This document shows positions 53,329 through 61,771 of a stretch of DNA of 64,000 bases, piece after piece; position 1 is the stretch's first letter; each line of letters starts with the position of its first letter. The stretch is from NCBI GenBank assembly GCA_963729935.1, contig CAVSPW010000002.1, positions 1,488,001 to 1,552,000 of the forward strand, written 5' to 3'. A program made the translations under genes and the position numbers. The notes beneath the pieces are model-generated. The model did not search any database. It was not told where the DNA came from and saw only the letters and a list, made by a program, of their open reading frames with translations. The stretch comes from CAIKMD01 sp963729935. Lineage in GTDB: Bacteria > Pseudomonadota > Alphaproteobacteria > ATCC43930 > CGMCC-115725.

Positions 53329-53357
53329 ATTATATGGAGTTAGCAAGCGTTCTTGAA
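53329..53357 (-). promoter_or_regulatory. candidate promoter of the hprK-rapZ-EIIA-ptsH-ptsI genes
   Basis: On the minus strand a perfect TATAAT (53334-53329) follows a 17-base spacer and TTCAAG (53357-53352), a weak -35. It lies in an AT-rich gap between chvG and hprK. The leader to hprK would be about 110 bases. Because chvG ends upstream on the same strand, this is an internal promoter for the PTS genes. Confidence 0.5.
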
Positions 53358-53390
53358 ACACAATAAAAAATTGTTTAGCTGATAAGAAAT

Positions 53391-55079
53391 TCAATCTGTT
53401 GAATCTTCGCTTGGCAGATCGACCGTAAAAACCGCCCCCAGAAGGTTGCCGGTTTTGTCGTAGTTGTTCGCCGCCCGGATGCTGCCGCGGTGCGCCTCGA
53501 CGATCTGCTTCGAGATGGCGAGTCCGAGACCCGAATGCGTGCCAAAGGCTTCGCCGGCCGGCCGCTCCGTGTAGAAACGGCTGAAAATCTCGGCCAATTT
53601 GCCCTCGGGAATGCCCGGTCCTTCGTCTTCGACCGTGACACGGACGCGGTCGCCGATGCGACGTGCACGAACCGCGATCGTTCCGCCCGGCGGGCTGAAT
53701 GAAATCGCGTTGTCGAGGAGATTACGAAAGACCCGCACCAGCTGCCCCTCGGTCCCGCGTACTGCCAGATCGGAACCCGAATCATCGGGCAGATCGAGCT
53801 TCAATTGCGGCAAATTCGGTTTTGCGCTGTCGCGATAGATGTCGATCAACGCCTTGAGCATGCGATCGAGCGGAACCACCGCGCTTTCGTCGCGCGAAAG
53901 TTCCGCATCGAGGCGCGACGCGTTCGAGATATCGGTGATCAGCCGATCGAGCCTTTGCACGTCCTCGATCACGACCGCGAGCAGCCGGCGCTGCTTCTCG
54001 GGATCGGTAACACGGGCCGCGGTTTCGACCGCGCTGCGCAAGGAGGTCAGCGGATTCTTGATCTCATGCGCGACGTCGGCGGCGAAATGCTCGATCGCGT
54101 CCATGCGCGACCAAAGCGCGCCCGTCATGTCGCGAAGCGCGCCGGAGAGATCGCCGATCTCGTCGCGGCGCGCGGTGAAATCGGGAATGACGACCTGGCG
54201 GCCCGAACCGCGGCGTACGCGCTCCGCCGCCGCGGCAAGCCGGCGCACCGGCCTCGCGATGGTACCAGCGAGATAGATCGACAGCAGCACCGTAAGCCCG
54301 AGGGCGACGCCGAACAGCTTGATGATCGCAAAGCGCACGCTGCGGACAGTCTGCTCGATGTCCGACCCGTCGATCGAAAGCACGACGACACCGAGAATAT
54401 GTTTGTAGTACTGCACCGGGGCGGCCGAGGTCAGCGTCAGCTTCGCACCGGCGCCGCGAGCCGCTGCGGCGACATCCCCCATAAAAGCGCGCATCACGAT
54501 GGGATCCTCGGCGACGCTGCGCGGGGCGACCACGAGACGCGGCATCGTCGACCACGGCGAATGCGCGACGAACCAGTCGTAAATCTGCGTCACTGCCCTG
54601 TGCAGCGCGCTGCCCGTCTCGGGCGGAGGCAGGGCATCGATCTGGACGGGCGCGCCGGCGCTTCCGAGCACTGCCGTGTCCGCGATCACCGCACCTTTCG
54701 CATCAAGCAGCTGCGCGCGCGTCTTTGTCGGCTCGACGAGGCGCCGCATCATCTCGCGTGCGAGCGGCGTCACCAGCTCGATGCCGTTGCCGAGCGCATC
54801 GGTCGTCGCGCCTTCACCCACCGCCCCGGCGAAGACCTGCGCCTGCGTTTTCAAGGACTGCAGTTCGGCGTCGATCAAGCTCTGGCGATATTCGCCGAGC
54901 AACAGCAGCCCGCCGCCCAAAAGCGCGAGCGCGAGAACGTTGATCGCGAGAATCCGCCAAGTCAGCAGCGAGAAGCGGCCGCGCCGCAGCCGAGGCCGCT
55001 TCGCGGGCGTTCCGCGCGCCGATGCCGTCTTCAGCAGCACCTCGGCTTCAGGTGTCGCGGTAGCGATATCCGACGCCAT
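53391..55079 (-). CDS. chvG: sensor histidine kinase ChvG (ExoS)
   Basis: Membrane sensor of envelope and acid stress, 562 residues. Two transmembrane helices (about 39-62 and 251-273) enclose a periplasmic domain of about 185 residues. HAMP follows (ARPVRRLAAAAERV), then HisKA with His338 in DVAHEIKNPLTSL, and HATPase with FRNLLDNAISFSPPGG, EDEGPGIPEG and THSGLGLAISKQIV. Its start overlaps chvI by 32 bases. In rhizobia the ChvG/ChvI/ExoR system controls exopolysaccharide and virulence; exoR is not seen here. Confidence 0.95.
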   Translation of the reverse strand: MASDIATATPEAEVLLKTASARGTPAKRPRLRRGRFSLLTWRILAINVLALALLGGGLLLLGEYRQSLIDAELQSLKTQAQVFAGAVGEGATTDALGNGIELVTPLAREMMRRLVEPTKTRAQLLDAKGAVIADTAVLGSAGAPVQIDALPPPETGSALHRAVTQIYDWFVAHSPWSTMPRLVVAPRSVAEDPIVMRAFMGDVAAAARGAGAKLTLTSAAPVQYYKHILGVVVLSIDGSDIEQTVRSVRFAIIKLFGVALGLTVLLSIYLAGTIARPVRRLAAAAERVRRGSGRQVVIPDFTARRDEIGDLSGALRDMTGALWSRMDAIEHFAADVAHEIKNPLTSLRSAVETAARVTDPEKQRRLLAVVIEDVQRLDRLITDISNASRLDAELSRDESAVVPLDRMLKALIDIYRDSAKPNLPQLKLDLPDDSGSDLAVRGTEGQLVRVFRNLLDNAISFSPPGGTIAVRARRIGDRVRVTVEDEGPGIPEGKLAEIFSRFYTERPAGEAFGTHSGLGLAISKQIVEAHRGSIRAANNYDKTGNLLGAVFTVDLPSEDSTD

Positions 55080-55743
55080 AAAGCGTCTCGATCTGCGCGA
55101 AATCGGAATCCACCGCCTTGAACTTCTTCCGCAAACGCTTCACATGGCTGTCGATGGTGCGGTCATCGACATAGATGTGCTCGCCATAGGCACTGTCCAT
55201 CAGCTGGTCGCGGCTCTTCACATGGCCCGGACGCAGGGCCAGGGATTTCAGCAACAGGAACTCGGTGACCGTGAGATCCACGTTCTGGTCTTTCCACGTG
55301 CATTGGTGACGCGCGGGGTCGAGACGCAGATCGCCGCGCTGAATGGCGGGCTCGGCTTCGCCGCCCGTGCCGCGCGCCAACTCGCCGCGCCGCAGCAATG
55401 CGCGGATGCGCTCGATCAGAAGACGCTGCGAGAACGGCTTCTTGATGTAATCATCGGCGCCCATGCGCAGGCCCAGCACTTCGTCGACCTCGTCATCTTT
55501 CGAGGTGAGAAAAATGACCGGCATGGCGCTGTCCTTGCGAAGATGGCCAAGCAGTTCCATCCCGTCCATGCGCGGCATCTTGATGTCGAGGATCGCGAGG
55601 TCGGCCGGCTGCGCGGTCAGGGCTTTTAACGCTTCGGCCCCATCCGTGTAGCTGCGCACCGTGAAGCCTTCGGCCTCGAGCGCCATCGTGATCGAGGTAA
55701 GAATGTTACGGTCGTCATCGACCAGGGCGATGGTATTGGGCAT
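55048..55743 (-). CDS. chvI: response regulator ChvI
   Basis: OmpR-family DNA-binding regulator of 231 residues. Asp53 in LAILDIKMPRMDG is the phosphoacceptor; SKDDEVDEVLGLRMGADDYIKKPF is a fingerprint of the family (split by length). The C-terminal winged helix has VDLTVTEFLLLKSLALRPGHV and the RTIDSHVKRLRKKF recognition helix. It heads the chvI-chvG pair and may start the whole operon. In rhizobia its targets include cell-envelope genes and pckA. A likely -10 is seen at 55847-55852. Confidence 0.96.
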   Translation of the reverse strand: MPNTIALVDDDRNILTSITMALEAEGFTVRSYTDGAEALKALTAQPADLAILDIKMPRMDGMELLGHLRKDSAMPVIFLTSKDDEVDEVLGLRMGADDYIKKPFSQRLLIERIRALLRRGELARGTGGEAEPAIQRGDLRLDPARHQCTWKDQNVDLTVTEFLLLKSLALRPGHVKSRDQLMDSAYGEHIYVDDRTIDSHVKRLRKKFKAVDSDFAQIETLYGVGYRYRDT

Positions 55744-55846
55744 GAAATGTTCCTCTCGCGACGCTTTCCCCGCGGCTCACCCTATGAGCCGTAGTGTGGC
55801 GGCTTTAAGGCGCCAGGATGGCGGCATCGCGTCTCAACACATATGC

Positions 55847-55852
55847 ATTATA
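55847..55852 (-). promoter_or_regulatory. candidate -10 element of chvI
   Basis: TATAAT on the minus strand, about 95 bases before the chvI ATG. No convincing -35 is seen at 16-18 bases. A CGGCTCA/TGAGCCG hairpin (55772-55790) lies in the leader. Confidence 0.35.
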
Positions 55853-55892
55853 GCCACTTCCGGCGGGCTTGCATGCCGGGCAAAATCCGGTG

Positions 55893-56660
55893 ATGCCAAA
55901 CCCGCCCGAACCGCCCCCGAACCCGGCCTATAGCGCGCGACGCTTGATGCGCGCCAGCGACCGCGGGACGCTCGCCACCACCTTGAAGAACGGCGAGGCT
56001 GGGAAGAACGACGCGGCGGGCTGGCCCTACGCCTCGCTCGTGCTCATTGCCTGCGATCTCGATGCGAGCCCCTTGCTGCTGATGTCCGCACTCGCGGAGC
56101 ACACCAAGAATTTGCTGCGCGATCCGCGCGCTTCGCTGCTTTTCGATGGCACGGCGGGACGCGACGATCCGTTGACCGGCGCGCGCGTGACCGTGATCGG
56201 CGAGATCTCGGTCCTGGCCGACAGCGCCAGCCGCGAGCGTTTCTTGCGGCGCCATCCTTCTGCCCGGGCCTATGCCGACTTCGCCGATTTTCGGCTCTAC
56301 CGCATGAGCGCGGCCCGCGCCCATCTCGTAGCCGGATTCGGCCGGATCGACTGGATCGACGCCGGCGACCTGCTTTACCCCGATGGTGCGGCGGATTGGC
56401 TGCGCGAAGGGGAGCCCGAGATCCTGCGACATATGAACCTCGACCATGCCGGCACGCTTGACCTCTACGCGCAACGCCTTTTGGGCCTGGCCGGTACAGG
56501 GTGGCAAATCGCCGGCATTGACCCGGAAGGATGCGATTTGCGGTGCGGCGGCACGCTTGCCCGACTCGACTTCGCGGCACCGGTCACGGACCTGCCATCG
56601 GCGCGGCAAACCTTTGCTGCACTTGCACAATCGGCGCGCGAAAGCGGCGCACCGCGTTAA
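55893..56660 (+). CDS. HugZ-like pyridoxamine 5'-phosphate oxidase-related protein
   Basis: 255-residue protein with an FMN-binding split-barrel N-terminal domain and a C-terminal DUF2470 domain. The first has PYASLVLIACDLDASPLLLMSALAEHTKNL (split for length; residues about 45-75) and the RLMRASDRGTLATTL lead. The second starts LRHMNLDHAGTLDLYAQRLLG near 185. HugZ and related proteins bind or degrade heme, and others reduce small molecules. Substrate is not known. It is divergent from chvI and precedes the pckG region on the same strand. Confidence 0.83.
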   Translation: MPNPPEPPPNPAYSARRLMRASDRGTLATTLKNGEAGKNDAAGWPYASLVLIACDLDASPLLLMSALAEHTKNLLRDPRASLLFDGTAGRDDPLTGARVTVIGEISVLADSASRERFLRRHPSARAYADFADFRLYRMSAARAHLVAGFGRIDWIDAGDLLYPDGAADWLREGEPEILRHMNLDHAGTLDLYAQRLLGLAGTGWQIAGIDPEGCDLRCGGTLARLDFAAPVTDLPSARQTFAALAQSARESGAPR

Positions 56661-56669
56661 GGTTTGCGA

Positions 56670-56706
56670 TGCAAGGACATTGCACACGGGCGCGGGCGGC
56701 GATAAT
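56670..56706 (+). promoter_or_regulatory. candidate promoter/operator region of pckG
   Basis: A GATAAT -10 (56701-56706) lies 15 bases after TTGCAC (56680-56685). The inverted repeat TGCAA-GGACA-TTGCA (56670-56684) overlaps this -35. Spacing is short, so this is only a candidate. It would feed the small upstream frame and pckG. Confidence 0.3.
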
Positions 56707-56793
56707 TTGGGGATAGGGCGAGCGACCGTGGCGCCGAACTTTCGCCGGCATTGGTCGCGAGAGATGCCCAAAAATCGAACTGGAGGTTGCGCT

Positions 56794-56874
56794 GTGCTTG
56801 TCACCTTTATCGCTACCGGTTACGCCGGCAGCTTGGCCGATCAGTTTCGCTTGATGGCGGCGGATCGGGCATGA
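56794..56874 (+). CDS. possible 26-residue leader peptide before pckG
   Basis: A GTG-initiated frame with a strong GGAGG 8 bases upstream encodes a 26-residue peptide starting VLVTFIATGYAGSLADQF. Its TGA overlaps the pckG ATG (ATGA). pckG itself has no good ribosome site, so translation of pckG may depend on this peptide. Alternatively it starts at ATG 56764 (36 residues). No homologue is known to me. Confidence 0.35.
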   Translation: MLVTFIATGYAGSLADQFRLMAADRA

Positions 56875-58691
56875 CTGGGTCAGCGCGCTCGCGAAACAGC
56901 AAACTGTTGGGGTGGGTCGAGGAAGTCGCGGCCAAATGCAAGCCTGACGCGATCCACTGGTGCGATGGCTCCGCGGCGGAAGCCGAGCGGCTTTATGCGC
57001 AGATGGTTGCGCAAGGCACGCTCATCAAACTCAACCCCGCCAAGCGTCCCAATTCCTACCTCGCGCGCTCGGATGCGGGCGACGTCGCGCGGGTGGAGGA
57101 TCGAACCTTCATCTGCTCGAAGCTGAAGGAAGATGCCGGCCCCACCAACAACTGGATCGACCCGAAGGAGATGCACGCGACGCTCGATGCCTTGTTCGAA
57201 GGCACGATGCGCGGCCGCACGATGTATGTAATTCCCTTCAGCATGGGGCCCTTGGGCTCGCCGATATCGCATATCGGGGTGCAGATTTCGGATTCACCCT
57301 ATGTCGTGGTCAGCATGCTGATGATGACGCGGGTCGGGCAGAAGGTGCTCGACCTTCTGGGCGATGGCGAGTTCGTGCCGTGCCTGCATTCGGTCGGCGC
57401 CCCCTTGGCGCCGGGCCAGAAAGACGTGCCTTGGCCCTGCAACGCCGAGCACAAATACATCGTTCAATTTCCCGAGGAACACTCGATCGTCTCCTATGGC
57501 TCGGGCTATGGCGGCAATGCGCTCCTGGGCAAGAAATGCTTCTCGCTGCGCATCGCATCAATACTCGGGCGTGAGCAGGGCTGGCTTGCGGAGCACATGC
57601 TGATCCTCGGCATCGAAAGCCCGCAGGGCGAGAAGACCTATGTGGCCGCCGCCTTCCCCTCGGCCTGCGGCAAGACGAATTTGGCCATGCTGGTGCCGCC
57701 CGAGGGTTTCGACGGCTGGAAGGTGCGCACGATCGGCGACGATATCGCCTGGATCAAACCGCAGCCCGACGGCACCTTGCGCGCGATCAATCCCGAGGCG
57801 GGATTCTTCGGCGTCGCGCCGGGAACCGGTCTCAAGACCAATCCCAACGCGGTGAAGATGCTCGCTCACGACGTGCTCTTCACCAACGTCGCGCTGACCG
57901 ATGACGGGGACGTGTGGTGGGAGGGGCTGACCGACGAGCCGCCCAAGCATCTGATCGATTGGCGGGGCAAGGATTGGACGCCGGATAGCGGCCGCAATGC
58001 GGCGCATCCCAATTCGCGCTTCACGGTTCATGCGAGCCAGTGCCCCAGCATCGATCCGGCCTGGGAAGATCCGGCGGGCGTCCCGATCTCCGCCTTCATT
58101 TTCGGCGGCCGGCTGTCGAAGACCTTCCCGCTTGTGTTCGAAGGTTTCAACTGGCGCCACGGCGTCTATCTCGCGGCGACGATGGGCTCGGAAGCAACGG
58201 CAGCGGCCGACAATCAAGCCGCGATCCGGCGCGATCCTTTCGCGATGCTGCCGTTTTGCGGCTACAACATGGCGGATTATTGGAACCATTGGCTGTCGAT
58301 CGAGCATCGCGTCAAGCAGGTGCCGCGCATGTATCGCGTGAACTGGTTCCGCAAGGACGAGAACGGCAAATTCGCATGGCCCGGCTTCGGCCAGAACATG
58401 CGCGTCCTGAAATGGATCGTCGACCGCGTTCACAACCGCGCGCCGAAGCCGGTCGAGAGCCCGTTCGGCTATATGCCGCACTACCAGGATATCAACTGGC
58501 AGGGGCTGTCTTTCTCCTCGGACCGGTTCGCCAAGATCATGGATGTCAATCCCGAGGAAGCGCGCAAGGAGGCGCTCGACCAGCGCGAGCTGTTCGAGCG
58601 CTTCGGGCGGCGCCTGCCGCGCGAGCTCGAAGAGGAGCGCCAAGGCTTGTTGGGGCGGATCGAGGCGACCGCGCGCGTCGCCGCGAAGTAG
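56871..58691 (+). CDS. pckG: GTP-type phosphoenolpyruvate carboxykinase
   Basis: Converts oxaloacetate to PEP using GTP, opening gluconeogenesis from the citric-acid cycle. The 606-residue protein has DAIHWCDGSAAEAERLYAQM, LNPAKRPNSYLARSD, the kinase P-loop AFPSACGKTNLAMLVPP near 262, the metal site TIGDDIAWIKP and GRNAAHPNSRFT. Length and motifs match the GTP (animal-like) class, not the ATP class (about 540 residues) found beside chvI in rhizobia. It overlaps a small upstream frame. A shared terminator with polA lies downstream. Confidence 0.96.
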   Translation: MTGSARSRNSKLLGWVEEVAAKCKPDAIHWCDGSAAEAERLYAQMVAQGTLIKLNPAKRPNSYLARSDAGDVARVEDRTFICSKLKEDAGPTNNWIDPKEMHATLDALFEGTMRGRTMYVIPFSMGPLGSPISHIGVQISDSPYVVVSMLMMTRVGQKVLDLLGDGEFVPCLHSVGAPLAPGQKDVPWPCNAEHKYIVQFPEEHSIVSYGSGYGGNALLGKKCFSLRIASILGREQGWLAEHMLILGIESPQGEKTYVAAAFPSACGKTNLAMLVPPEGFDGWKVRTIGDDIAWIKPQPDGTLRAINPEAGFFGVAPGTGLKTNPNAVKMLAHDVLFTNVALTDDGDVWWEGLTDEPPKHLIDWRGKDWTPDSGRNAAHPNSRFTVHASQCPSIDPAWEDPAGVPISAFIFGGRLSKTFPLVFEGFNWRHGVYLAATMGSEATAAADNQAAIRRDPFAMLPFCGYNMADYWNHWLSIEHRVKQVPRMYRVNWFRKDENGKFAWPGFGQNMRVLKWIVDRVHNRAPKPVESPFGYMPHYQDINWQGLSFSSDRFAKIMDVNPEEARKEALDQRELFERFGRRLPRELEEERQGLLGRIEATARVAAK

Positions 58692-58707
58692 ACGCAAAGA
58701 ATCCGAA

Positions 58708-58734
58708 AAGCCGCGCGGGACAGCCGCGCGGCTT
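58708..58734. terminator. bidirectional terminator between pckG and polA
   Basis: AAGCCGCGCGG (58708-58718) pairs with CCGCGCGGCTT (58724-58734) around a 5-base loop. On the minus strand it is followed by TTCGGATTCTTT, so it most clearly ends polA. On the plus strand it lies 17 bases after the pckG stop. Confidence 0.8.
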
Positions 58735-61520
58735 CAGTGCGCCTCTTCCCAGTTCTTCGCGGCGCCGGTTTCGACCACCAGCGGCACCGACAAGGTCATC
58801 ACCGGCGCGCAGGCGCCTTCCATCACGGCTTTCGCCAGTTTGCGCGTCGCCTCGACTTCGTGCTCGGGCGCCTCGAAGACGAGTTCGTCATGCACCTGGA
58901 GCAGCATGCGCGCGCTCAAGCCCGCCTCGGCAAGCGCAGGCCGGACGCGACGCATCGCGCGCTTGATGATATCGGCCGCCGAGCCTTGCAGCGGCGCATT
59001 GATCGCGGCGCGTTCCGAAAAGCCGCGGCGCGCCGGGTTGCTATCCTTGATCCCGGGAATATGGACGCGCCGGCCGAACAGCGTTTCGACATAACCCTGC
59101 TCGCGCGCGCGCTGTTTCATCTGCTCCATGTAATCGCGGATGCCGGGGAAGCGCTGAAAATAGCGCTTGATGTAATCCGCGGCCTCGCCCTGCGGCACGC
59201 CGAGCTGCTGGCCGAGACCGAAGCCGCTGATCCCGTAGATGATCCCGAAATTGATCGCCTTGGCGCGCCGGCGCGTTTCCGCGTCCATCTGCTTCATCGG
59301 CACGCCGAAGACCTCGCTCGCGGTCATCGCGTGAATATCGGCACCCGCGCGAAAGGCTTCCTTCAACGCATCGACCCCGGCCACATGCGCGGCCAGCCGC
59401 AGCTCGATCTGGCTGTAATCGGCCGAGATCAAAAGATGTCCAGGCTCCGCGACGAAGGCGCGGCGGATCTTGCGGCCTTCCTCGGTCCGGATCGGAATGT
59501 TCTGAAGATTGGGGTCCGTCGAAGAGAGCCGCCCGGTCGCCGCGCCGGCCAATGAAAAACTCGTATGGACTCGATGGGTTCTGGGATTGATCTGCTCGAC
59601 CAGCGCGTCGGCATAGGTGCTCTTCAGCTTGGCGAGCTGGCGCCAATCGAGCACCCGCGCCGGCAGATCGTGGGTCGCCGCGAGTTCCTCGAGCACGCCG
59701 GCATCGGTGCCATAAGCACCGGTCTTCATCTTCTTTCCGCCCGGCAGCCCCAACTCGTCGAACAGGACTTCGCCCAATTGCTTGGGCGAGCCGATATTGA
59801 AAGGGTGGCCCGCCAGTTTATGGATCTCGCGCTCCAATTCGTCCATGCGCTTGGCGAAATCGCGCGAGAGACGCTCGAGCTCGTCGCGATCGACGCGGAT
59901 GCCGGCCGCTTCCATCGCCGCCACCACCGCGATGAGCGGCCGCTCCACGGTCTCGTAGAAGGCCAGCATGTGCTCGGAAAAGAGCCGGGGCTTCAGCAAG
60001 CGATGGAGGCGCAAGGTGTAATCGGCGTCCTCGGCCGCATAGTCGCGCGCCTTTTCGAGCGGTACGGCGGCGAAGCCGATGTGATTTTTGCCGGTGCCGG
60101 CGACGTCCTTGTATTTGATGGTCTCATGCCCGAAGTGGAGCCGCGCCAATTCGTCGAGCCCGTGGCCGTGAACGCCCGCCTCGAGCACGAAGGAAATGAG
60201 CATGGTGCAATCGGTCGGCGCGACCGCGATGCCGTAATTGGCGAGCACCGCCACATCGTATTTGATGTTCTGGCCGATCTTGAGCACGCCCGCATCTTCG
60301 AGGAGCGGCTTCAAATGCCGCAGCGCCTGGTCGAGCGGTATCTGCGTCGGCGCGCGATCTTTGCTGCCGCCGAGGTCGAGCGCGCCATCCGCGACCGCGC
60401 GGTGGCCGAGCGGGATATAACAGGCATGCCCGGGCGCCAGCGCCATCGAAATGCCCACGAGTTCGGCGAGCGCATGGTCGAGCGAGGTGGTCTCGGTGTC
60501 GATGGCGAGATGGCCCTGCTCGCGCGCCGCCTCGATCCAGCGCTCGAGGGCGGGGATGTCTTGGACCAGCTCATAGCGCTGAGGGGCGTCGGCGAGCGCG
60601 AGCGACGGCTCGGGCGCCGGAGCCGCCGTGCCACCTTTCGCCGCTGCCGGCAGGCCCGCCAAGCGCGGCTGCAGCCGCGCGAGCAGCGAGCGGAAATTCT
60701 GCTCCTGCAAGAAGCTCGTGACCTTCGCCGCGTCCATCGGCTTCACCGCCAGTTCCTCGAGCGGCCGGGGCAACGGCACCTGATCGTCGAGTGTGACGAG
60801 CTTTTTCGACAGGCGCGCCTGCTCGGCAAAATCGATCAGGCTCTGACGGCGCTTGGGCTGCTTGATCTCGCCTGCATGCTTCAAAAGGTTCTCGAGATCG
60901 CCATAGGCGGTGATGAGTTCGGCCGCCGTCTTCGGGCCGATTCCGGGCACGCCGGGGACGTTGTCGACGCTGTCGCCGATCAAGGACTGGACCTCGACCA
61001 CCTTGTCCGGGCCGACGCCGAATTTCTCGCGCACCTCGTTTTCGCCAATCGGCTTCATCTTCATCGGATCGAGCATGGCGATGCGATCCGAAACGAGCTG
61101 CATCAAATCCTTATCCGAGGAGACGATCGTGACGGTCGCCCCCTGGGCGGCCGCCTTACGCGCATAGGTCGCGATCAGATCGTCGGCCTCGTAATCCGGC
61201 TGCTCGATGCGGCAGATATTGAAGGCGTCGGTCGCCTCCCGCACCAGCTTGAACTGGGGGATGAGATCGTCGGGCGGCTCGGGGCGGTTTGCCTTGTACT
61301 TGTCGTAGATCCTGTTGCGGAAGGTCGCGCGTGCGCTGTCGAACACGACGGCGATGTGATCGGCGTCGGTCTCATCCAGCAGCTTCAAGATCATGCTGGA
61401 AAAACCCAGCACCGCGCCGACGGGGGTGCCGTCCGGCCGGGTCAGCGGCGGCATCGCGTGATAGGCGCGGAAGATGAATCCCGAGCCGTCGATGAGATAG
61501 ACGTGCTTGGGCGCGCTCAA
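58734..61520 (-). CDS. polA: DNA polymerase I
   Basis: Repair and primer-removal polymerase of 928 residues. N-terminal 5'-3' exonuclease (about 1-285) has LIDGSGFIFRAYHAM, FDSARATFRNRIYDKYKANR split by length, and DSVDNVPGVPGIGPKTA. The 3'-5' proofreading domain has DTETTSLD at 341, ISFVLEAGVHGHG and YAAEDADYTLRL. The polymerase has DYSQIELRLAAH, RRRAKAINFGIIYGISGFG and LQVHDELVFEAP. All proofreading residues are present, so it is a full-length enzyme. It converges on pckG. Confidence 0.98.
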   Translation of the reverse strand: MSAPKHVYLIDGSGFIFRAYHAMPPLTRPDGTPVGAVLGFSSMILKLLDETDADHIAVVFDSARATFRNRIYDKYKANRPEPPDDLIPQFKLVREATDAFNICRIEQPDYEADDLIATYARKAAAQGATVTIVSSDKDLMQLVSDRIAMLDPMKMKPIGENEVREKFGVGPDKVVEVQSLIGDSVDNVPGVPGIGPKTAAELITAYGDLENLLKHAGEIKQPKRRQSLIDFAEQARLSKKLVTLDDQVPLPRPLEELAVKPMDAAKVTSFLQEQNFRSLLARLQPRLAGLPAAAKGGTAAPAPEPSLALADAPQRYELVQDIPALERWIEAAREQGHLAIDTETTSLDHALAELVGISMALAPGHACYIPLGHRAVADGALDLGGSKDRAPTQIPLDQALRHLKPLLEDAGVLKIGQNIKYDVAVLANYGIAVAPTDCTMLISFVLEAGVHGHGLDELARLHFGHETIKYKDVAGTGKNHIGFAAVPLEKARDYAAEDADYTLRLHRLLKPRLFSEHMLAFYETVERPLIAVVAAMEAAGIRVDRDELERLSRDFAKRMDELEREIHKLAGHPFNIGSPKQLGEVLFDELGLPGGKKMKTGAYGTDAGVLEELAATHDLPARVLDWRQLAKLKSTYADALVEQINPRTHRVHTSFSLAGAATGRLSSTDPNLQNIPIRTEEGRKIRRAFVAEPGHLLISADYSQIELRLAAHVAGVDALKEAFRAGADIHAMTASEVFGVPMKQMDAETRRRAKAINFGIIYGISGFGLGQQLGVPQGEAADYIKRYFQRFPGIRDYMEQMKQRAREQGYVETLFGRRVHIPGIKDSNPARRGFSERAAINAPLQGSAADIIKRAMRRVRPALAEAGLSARMLLQVHDELVFEAPEHEVEATRKLAKAVMEGACAPVMTLSVPLVVETGAAKNWEEAH

Positions 61521-61523
61521 GGC

Positions 61524-61718
61524 CTAGGGCGCCGGCGGGCGCGGCGTGGATTGGTTTTGTGGCGCCGGACCGCGGATGAAAAGACGCGAGCAATAGGGGC
61601 ACTCGACCTTTCCTTCCGCCGAAAGATTGAGATAGACAAGGGGGTGCCCCAAAGACCCGCCGCCGCCATTGCAAGCGACGGTATTCTCCTCCACATAGAT
61701 CGTCTCGAAAGGCTGCAT
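61524..61718 (-). CDS. small CHCC zinc-finger protein (NDUFS6-like)
   Basis: Protein of 64 residues with zinc ligands arranged Cys16, His25, Cys40, Cys43: VACNGGGG, LGHPLVYLNL and CPYCSRLFIRG. This matches the zinc-finger CHCC domain of the complex I subunit NDUFS6 and its short bacterial homologues. It is probably an accessory factor of NADH:quinone oxidoreductase. It lies close upstream of polA on the same strand. Confidence 0.85.
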   Translation of the reverse strand: MQPFETIYVEENTVACNGGGGSLGHPLVYLNLSAEGKVECPYCSRLFIRGPAPQNQSTPRPPAP

Positions 61719-61771
61719 CGCTCGTTGACCCTACTGTCGCGCGGATGATACCCATTGCATCGGCACAATCA

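Noticed and set aside
53083..53394. 103-codon minus-strand frame in the chvG-hprK gap
   Set aside because: It overlaps hprK in another frame, has no family match and changes composition abruptly where it enters hprK. The AT-rich gap explains the first part.
59565..61748. 727-codon plus-strand frame opposite polA
   Set aside because: It is the antisense shadow of polA. High-GC codon bias removes stops from one antisense frame, and the translation has no domain-like content.
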